Source of the DNA: Acidobacteriota bacterium
GTDB taxonomy: Bacteria; Acidobacteriota; Thermoanaerobaculia; Multivoradales; Multivoraceae
DNA: 37,816 bases
Assembly: GCA_029263415.1 (NCBI GenBank)
Contig: JAJCXN010000002.1
Location: 1 to 37,816, forward strand
Reading direction: 5' to 3'
The translations under genes and the position numbers were made by a program. Positions 37,801 to 37,816 of this stretch are shown piece after piece (the first letter of the stretch is position 1; each line of letters opens with the position of its first letter). A model generated the notes under the pieces. The model saw only the letters and a program-made list of their open reading frames with translations, searched no databases and was not told the origin of the DNA.

Positions 37801-37816
37801 CAGACCTCTAACACCT
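20522..37816 (+). CDS. trans-AT type I polyketide synthase, first subunit (partial at right edge)
   Basis: One open frame of 5765 codons runs from ATG 20522 to the window end without a stop. The preceding in-frame codon is TAA, and GAGAG lies ten bases upstream, so this ATG is the earliest possible start. Domain order from motifs: winged-helix-like region, methyltransferase-like, GNAT, ACP; KS-DH-KR-cMT-ACP-ER; KS-DH-KR-ACP; KS-ACP; KS. Each KS that is followed by sequence in the window leads into a short linker ending in LPTYPFARE or a close variant and then directly into DH or ACP. No GHSxG acyltransferase is present, so malonyl must be loaded by a separate AT. All four ACPs keep the DS phosphopantetheine site (Ser745, 2668, 4483, 5263). 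The loading module is N-terminal, so this is the first enzyme of the line. The product is unknown. Confidence 0.95.
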   Translation, partial: MLELIDRYHEGHTCVPLILLGREEGLFSQLAGHDEGKKVERLTEVLSIQPACLDLVLRILKSLHWIRWDESDVVRLTEKGLQQEGIPADLLDLYDLDWLALCRGGEVPSGLYDFLERSARGWHIEDDFLRDFVDGCLAIPLLHTLESISLRRLPGNVPHGPSLGRRLDERIEEWMIRKTWIRPHQDQVELTENGRLMVERCRTLGTTVSYTPLLKNPEGLIDPQYLKNQDLVYSRRHANLTLDRLAKEVRTEAYNEELVRLIALLFDKGPFEEQPEFLLDPACGSGAFLKRVYGIIRDQTARGEALERYPLKLIAVGHQVSESEEMSRNLSGLPHLILTGNSTHSRRLLDELREHGVSDGEGILCLHASPVFEETSCSPGDIATQSAERFFQENDGWTSISRKQGLILMTVHGSSAEPPGPRFHTELLGRWSSKALPNAEQHLIRAANAGFFPRSQPFHQSESPALCRASLSHFEKRPYKVRPAEMGDLDALERLERLCWGEALATATEQLAERIIHYPEGHFVLEEEGAVVGVIYSQRIADRDDLFTTNALDVSMLHRRDGVIVQLLAVNIDPAMQGRQWGDQLLEFMLQRCSVMSGITTVVGVTRCRDYCKQSLSMEEYVSRKDDQNLLIDPILRFHDRHGARVVGPIPGYRPRDQSNEGFGVLVEYDIQNRERREVRIEEYPEHSNDAPGSLLPSTTRLRHSMLNGASVENTLEELIKGLLGASNADAFDRERPLMEMGLDSADLLTLSEQVSVKFRERLDPAFFFQYSTLERIRLYFEGEAESSVGSPVEIPTTGREETVALEESCDDIPSRESDVAITGMACRLPGGIHTPEALWRLVKDGSSVVGSLPAGRWRWPHGIDPETTHPGIDRGGFLEDIEYFDPHFFRLSPMEAELIDPQQRLLLELSWEVLEDAGYSSRDLSGSKTGVYIGASGSDYRLLIEQIGIEPEAHMGTGNAMSILANRISYFHNFVGPSLSIDTACSSSLVAVHEAVEALQSGKCSQAMVGGVNLMCHPATTISSYKAGMLSADGNCKTFDASANGYVRSEGAVMLILKPLKQALADGDTVHALIKGTACNHGGRASGLTVPNPEQQARLLKDAWEAARIDPRSIGYIEAHGTGTKLGDPIEVLGLKQAFSDEGKSKTRANSCALGSIKTNLGHLEAAAGIAGVINAVLSLKHRAFPATVHFTELNSQCQLTDSPFHIVQKYQAWPENLLEQGRSIPRRAGISSFGFGGANAHAVLEEYRSGPLASPVSPPPYLLVLSARNRNRLQAYARKLTDFLDARDDQADAPGYLASFVHTLQRREPMEERLAFVVHSLGEAMENLSRVAKQTPFEGARSGSVKEGRELAGFIHSHEAMEEVFSTWLKDRELEKVAELWVKGVPVRDWALLYENPPPIIRLPTYPFAREKCWVQMREAPVADERSGGVKNRHPFLQEETSTVSEKRFSSKFTGKEFFLADHRVKGEKMFPGVAYLEMARAGIAASRGTGQRNATALLLKDVVWVRPIIVAADPEDVHLRLYPEANGEIRYEIYTRKPGGGEDVVAHAHGSGMFVTADLPPRLNLESLRNACRAEPLDADKCYADLGAMGLDYGPGHRGVEQVWVGPDQRLAKLSLPPCVADTHEHFMLHPSIMDGAIQASLDLVTANGGGETVLPFALASVEIFKRCPARAWALVRYADGNGKDALTRKLDVDICDEAGNICVRLGGFSVRVLARSVAVERPEAPTATPLSESAVGLVMMSPEWVAVSPPEKKVPVPSQSDQVVIAGGTEAQRRELQNTYPSAQLLTFHADDTIEKMQSRLAAASTVEHLIWIAPDGHLKDLTDEAFIEERQTGVLQLFRLAKAMLASGYGTRDLAWTVLTTQTLSVRQNEDVNPLHAGVHGLVGSMAREFSHWKVRVVDLDAGSDRPIEALFSLPADGRGDALAYRGGEWFQQTLVPIRKQTEGLPGYRENGVYVVIGGAGGLGEVWSQFMIAQFQARIVWVGRSAWNETMQARLDRLAEHGPAPSYIQADATNRDALQKALDQIKQTHSEIHGVIHSAIVLHDASLMSMDETAFLTGFSAKVDVSVRLAQVFAQEPLDFLLFFSSILSFTRTPGQSNYAAGCTFKDSYALQLGRERSCPVKLINWGYWGSVGIVADPLYRERMERTGIGSIEPEEGLAALAYLLHGPFDRIAVVKTLRPGAMEGLSGVEWMTTAPDAPDCFRRLEKPLIPSGEAVEVSDLSGGLKNRAMERLLLRILWGSLQALSSSETGSLELPSARTERIDLYARWFEESLRILQKELNLDHDPESDTLTGPEVDLKATWEEWKEEKKTWLKTYGHKSQVVLAESVLRVLPDILTGKTQATEIMFPNASMERVEGIYKDNPAADYFNRRLGDGVVAYIEERLARDPSVAIRILEVGAGTGGTTSSLLPRLRQFQGTIEEYRFTDLSKAFLMYAEEAFAPSYPFLRTQIFDVSKPLEGQKIQISRYDIVIATNVLHATRNVRVSLRNVKAALGKNGLLALNELSEFSLFTHLTFGLLEGWWLYEDPALRLSGSPGLSTESWSSVLADEGFEAILFPARSAHGAGQQIILAQSDGLIRQQRPETTKMRAGETGLETEPITAPCGPLRTSKGPTPISGAPSVTDRMVEDHVRSLLRQCIADALMMAEREILDDRSFSEIGVDSIIAVQLVNRINKAGRILLQTTVLFDYNNVDRLTQHLIDEHDLALRASLQESGSPVEEVAPVARWEEPPLSQAIIPPDDQDQYHRVLIEGPGKIDDLRIVATRQPLLEPGEVRISVRAFSLNFADLLCVKGLYPTMPPYPFSPGLEVSGVVVEVGDSVTGLRRGDAVIGMMGEFMGGHATMVTCREDQVFAKPARLSFEEACALPTVAFTMIDAFGKADLQPGERVLIQTAAGGTGLIAVQLAQQAGAEIFATAGSQHKLEYLRALGVPNLINYQEADFESEIRRLTEGQGVDVVVNTLPGEAIQKGMNCLSPGGRYVEIAMTALKSATTIDLSVLDSNQSFYSIDLRKLGSHDPQKLVAYRAEMIQLLEEGAVAPTVCEVFPFDQVKEAYRSLENRSNIGKMVVTVPELHSETTISSRTPVARARETSPTMEPIAIVGMSGRFAKSDDLNAFWDHLSRGTDLVEEVSRWELSIHDASSVTNDAYCQRGSFLESIDRFDPLFFQISGLEARYMDPQQRLFLEESWKALEDAGYAGESIRERRCGIYVGCAAGDYSKLLSDDSPAQAFWGNAGSVIPARIAYYLDLQGPAVAVDTACSSSLVAIHLACQSLWTGETEMALAGGVFVQCTPDFFRSANRAGMLSPTGSCHTFDDRADGFVPGEGVGVVVLKRLSEAIADGDHIDGVIRGSGVNQDGATNGITAPSAKSQERLEREVYERFQIHPETIRMVEAHGTGTALGDPIEFAALQNAFRRDTDNTGYCALGSVKTNIGHAAMAAGVAGFIKILLSMKHKAIPPSLHYEKANRAIDLVGSPFYLNTKLCSWDEAESGPRRAAISSFGFSGTNAHMVIEEAPMVDRRHAEKPGYLMVLSAQTSEQLRRQAENLLTFCKEDGAVDAGNMSYTLLMGRSHWNHRLACVVRSGDEWIALLEQWLEKGKHLSVYVAELKDGEYREQATLKSYGNRLIEDGQSGLHGSGYLEHLETLAELYIQGYGLNYGNLFEGGYQRVSLPAYPFARERYWIEESSSSLNDMRVKGGFHALVHEDTSVFGRQRFSSTFTGEEFFLADHMVNGRKILPGVAYLEMALAAVEQAAGSAAERRLDIQLKSVVWTRPLAVSGPAQDVHIALFPTEHGEVQYEIYTGSLDEKESEVIHHQGVAFFGSPERMAPLDLPKLREMCNRNRLKANEFYENFESTGIAYGPGHQGIEEVYVGADQILAKLSFPPSVADSQHQYLLHPSLMDSALQASLGLILDPALHRPVLPFALESLEVFTPCRTSGWTLIRRSEGCRAEDRVQKVDLDLCDEVGNVCVRMAGLTFRVLERDVSGGEKASLFLAQPVWKEEAVRESPSPPDFSRHLVMLGGADHGEVDIETRNSETSWLTLPAKQKGIAHRYQACVTLVLEQIQTILQDQSKGKILMQLVISSRGENRLLAGLSGLLKTAHLENPRFHGQLIEIDAEDIGAWGQGLLERIEADSRAPETVHIRYQNGKRTVSSWEEVPRSSREINLPWREGGVYLLTGGAGGLGQIFAREIASKVQNTRLILTGRSAHDEQKGEALKALKALGAQVVYRRVDVADQKAVERLMTGIREEFGRLDGIIHGAGIIKDNFILKKTKQELTEVLAPKVSGLVNLDQASRSFALDFLVLFSSSAGAMGNPGQADYAAANAFMDAYAVYRNELVAGNQRRGQTLSINWSWWKEGGMTMDEVTLTTMRENLGLMGLETAFGLAGFYQALASGQPQMMVLAGALHQLRAALFRDGSAAGRGLAEPAERADLPAAGVPAGLEKKTLDYLRNELCSILKLPPHRIQPEVRLEKYGIDSIMVTRLTNKLEKTFGPLSKTLFFEYQTIQEVVGYFLDSYRERLVEILQIEREETRGEPTVPKPDRPLERLRGEPPRLRMDPASDRVGKTEVPEALTDVAIIGMSGRYPQAENLDVYWENLREGRDCITEVPEDRWDWRQFYSKNEDQAGAHASKWGGFLDDVDKFDPLFFNISPREAQRMDPQERLFLECAWKTVEDAGYTRSGLKPFRTGVYVGVMYGQYQFFGVEASMQGQPIAASSSYASIANRVSYFMNFNGPSLAVDTMCCSSLSAIHLACQSLKNGESELALAGGVNLTLHPDKYTYLSQGQFMSSEGQCRSFGRGGDGYVPGEGVGALLLKPLSSAREDGDFVYGVIKGTSLNHDGRTNGYTVPNPNAQAALIRHAMEQAGVDPEGISYIEAHGTGTSLGDPVEIAGLSKAFARSGRRNVCAIGSVKSNIGHLESAAGIAGVTKVILQMQHEQLVPSLHASPANPNIDFEQTPFQIQHELADWERPLVGENGNGVALPRRAGVSSFGAGGSNAHLVLEEYERPQVASSLEEQPQLIVLSAKDEERLNVYAATLLAFLKKRGETVSFVDLAYTLQVGREALTERLAVVATRMSELITTLEKFCQGNVEVGQLYRGSEKLGQRHLGIMLKGRTTEALVNMLVEQKIWDELAPLWVVGVEVDWNRIRSDHEANRLPLPTYPFARERYWIGQNQSLQPGQPVKQNLTLHGTRDVDDSANHSSRETSQARRVRQPALTPRALVGAVRSWLLGLLSTELNIDPVKVELDTPFQDYGVDSVLLAQLVGKIDQKLTEPLDPSILYEYPTLESMAGWLVDTHATALTEAFELGAEPPSPLPDAVPGPVPQAKLQPAPSAEQPAFSGIAVVGLSCRFPGAKDVEEYWQILSEGRSAITQVPPERWANPGRFNAGLIDTITCFDPAYFLIPEEDARAMDPQALLVLEESLKLFCHAGYSLDEVKGTAMGVYLGGRSRHHPEAGELQRARNPIVAAGQNYLAANISQFFDLRGASLVIDTACSSALVGMNSAISSLRRGEIEAALVGGVNLLPNDEVHQIFQQRNLLSPDPAFHLFDQRASGVVPGEGVGMVLLKTVEQARKDGDHIYAVIKGLAINNDGRTAGPATPNIEAQKQVMRTALARSGRSPDEIGHIEANGSGSEVTDLLELKAIESIYRSSSKAPCSLGSVKPNIGHPLCAEGIAGFIKLVLMLSHRQGVPFLSGRQAMTHYDMATSAFSFARESSPWGGAPRIAALNSFADGGTNAHLIVEGWEGPEGQSVGRRPLTP
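22976..29746 (+). other. Module 1: KS-DH-KR-cMT-ACP-ER
   Basis: KS1 (819-1250) has DTACSSS (Cys986), HGTGT and NLGHLE, all intact. DH1 (about 1430-1720) has HRVKGEKMFP (His1465) and MDGAIQ (Asp1638). KR1 (about 1735-2230) has GGAGGLG (1963-1969), Ser2091 and Tyr2104, but Cys2108 where the catalytic Asn is expected. Its LHD motif suggests B-type stereochemistry. The C-methyltransferase (about 2270-2590) has LEVGAGTGG (2401-2409). ACP2 has GVDSII (Ser2668). An MDR-type ER follows the ACP (2750-3075), with SLNFADLL and AAGGTG (2898-2903). If all act, the unit added is an alpha-methyl, fully reduced C2. Confidence 0.85.
29819..34096 (+). other. Module 2: KS-DH-KR-ACP
   Basis: KS2 (about 3100-3520) has DTACSSS (Cys3263), HGTGT and NIGH. 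DH2 (about 3695-3985) has HMVNGRKILP (His3732) and MDSALQ (Asp3905). KR2 (about 4000-4410) has GGAGGLG (4183-4189), Ser4312, ADYAAANAF (Tyr4325, Asn4329) and an IKD motif suggesting B-type reduction. ACP3 has GIDSIM (Ser4483). All catalytic residues are present, so an alpha,beta-enoyl intermediate is predicted. Confidence 0.88.
34259..36436 (+). other. Module 3: KS-ACP
   Basis: KS3 (about 4580-5020) has DTMCCSSL with Cys4748 as the presumed nucleophile, plus HGTGT and NIGHLE. A linker of about 160 residues ending LPTYPFARERYW leads to ACP4 (GVDSVL, Ser5263), with no DH, KR or MT between. A beta-keto product is predicted unless trans-acting enzymes modify it. The ACP lacks the Trp six residues after the Ser that flags beta-branching carriers. 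Confidence 0.85.
36560..37816 (+). other. Module 4: KS with NGSGS, cut by the window edge
   Basis: KS4 starts at residue 5347 (IAVVGLSCRFPG) and is nearly complete. It has IDTACSSAL (Cys5500) and NIGHPLCAEG, so the nucleophile and second His are kept. HGTGT is replaced by NGSGS (Asn5635) within EANGSGSEVTDLLELKAI. The C-terminal FADGGTNAH is also unusual. Loss of the first His normally marks a non-elongating KS, but this exact variant pattern may belong to a specialised trans-AT clade, possibly tied to beta-branching modules. Confidence 0.8.

Noticed and set aside
1-37816. CRISPR arrays, tRNA or rRNA genes
   Set aside because: No regularly spaced repeats of suitable length, tRNA cloverleaf or conserved rRNA segment was noticed; a covariance-model search was not possible.

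Overview
The window is a GC-rich Gram-negative chromosome segment with two unlike halves. Several predicted lipoproteins, a Sec-exported amidohydrolase/serine hydrolase and an ADOP-type (Acidobacteria-style duplicated orphan) FtsX permease suggest an Acidobacteriota-like or proteobacterial, probably environmental, organism. No rRNA or tRNA was seen, so the taxonomy is only a guess.

Positions 1-19532 hold a loosely packed set of housekeeping and accessory genes. In order they are: a frameshifted HUH/Y1 (REP-associated) transposase remnant; a cupin lipoprotein; a DUF5063 protein; a small exported protein flanked by two inverted hairpin repeats of about 85 bp; a small zinc-ribbon protein; the ADOP permease; a CurA-like NADPH reductase with a strong operator-like dyad; a TPR lipoprotein followed one base later by an adenosine deaminase; a class C beta-lactamase-family hydrolase; an NTF2/SnoaL protein; a YafY/WYL regulator; a GT-C membrane glycosyltransferase with a repeated N-terminus; and a 999-residue fusion of an N-acyl-D-amino-acid deacylase with a penicillin-binding/beta-lactamase domain. 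Apart from the TPR-deaminase pair these genes do not form an obvious pathway.

Positions 19533-20521 are a junction: non-coding sequence, then the decayed 3' part of an IS256-family transposase with two frameshifts.

From 20522 to the right edge there is one uninterrupted reading frame of 5765 codons that leaves the window still open. It is the first protein of a trans-acyltransferase polyketide synthase. Domain order read from motifs: winged-helix-like N-terminus / SAM methyltransferase-like / GNAT / ACP (loading) - KS-DH-KR-cMT-ACP-ER (module 1) - KS-DH-KR-ACP (module 2) - KS-ACP (module 3) - KS (module 4, cut by the edge). No AT domain is present after any KS. If the domains act in line, a short starter made by malonyl decarboxylation (perhaps methylated) is extended to an alpha-methylated, reduced unit, then an enoyl unit, then a beta-keto unit. 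Features worth attention are the ER placed after the ACP, a KR with a changed catalytic Asn position, a KS with DTMCC, and a final KS with NGSGS in place of HGTGT. The transposase scar directly before the gene suggests that the cluster edge lies here and that the cluster may have been acquired horizontally.
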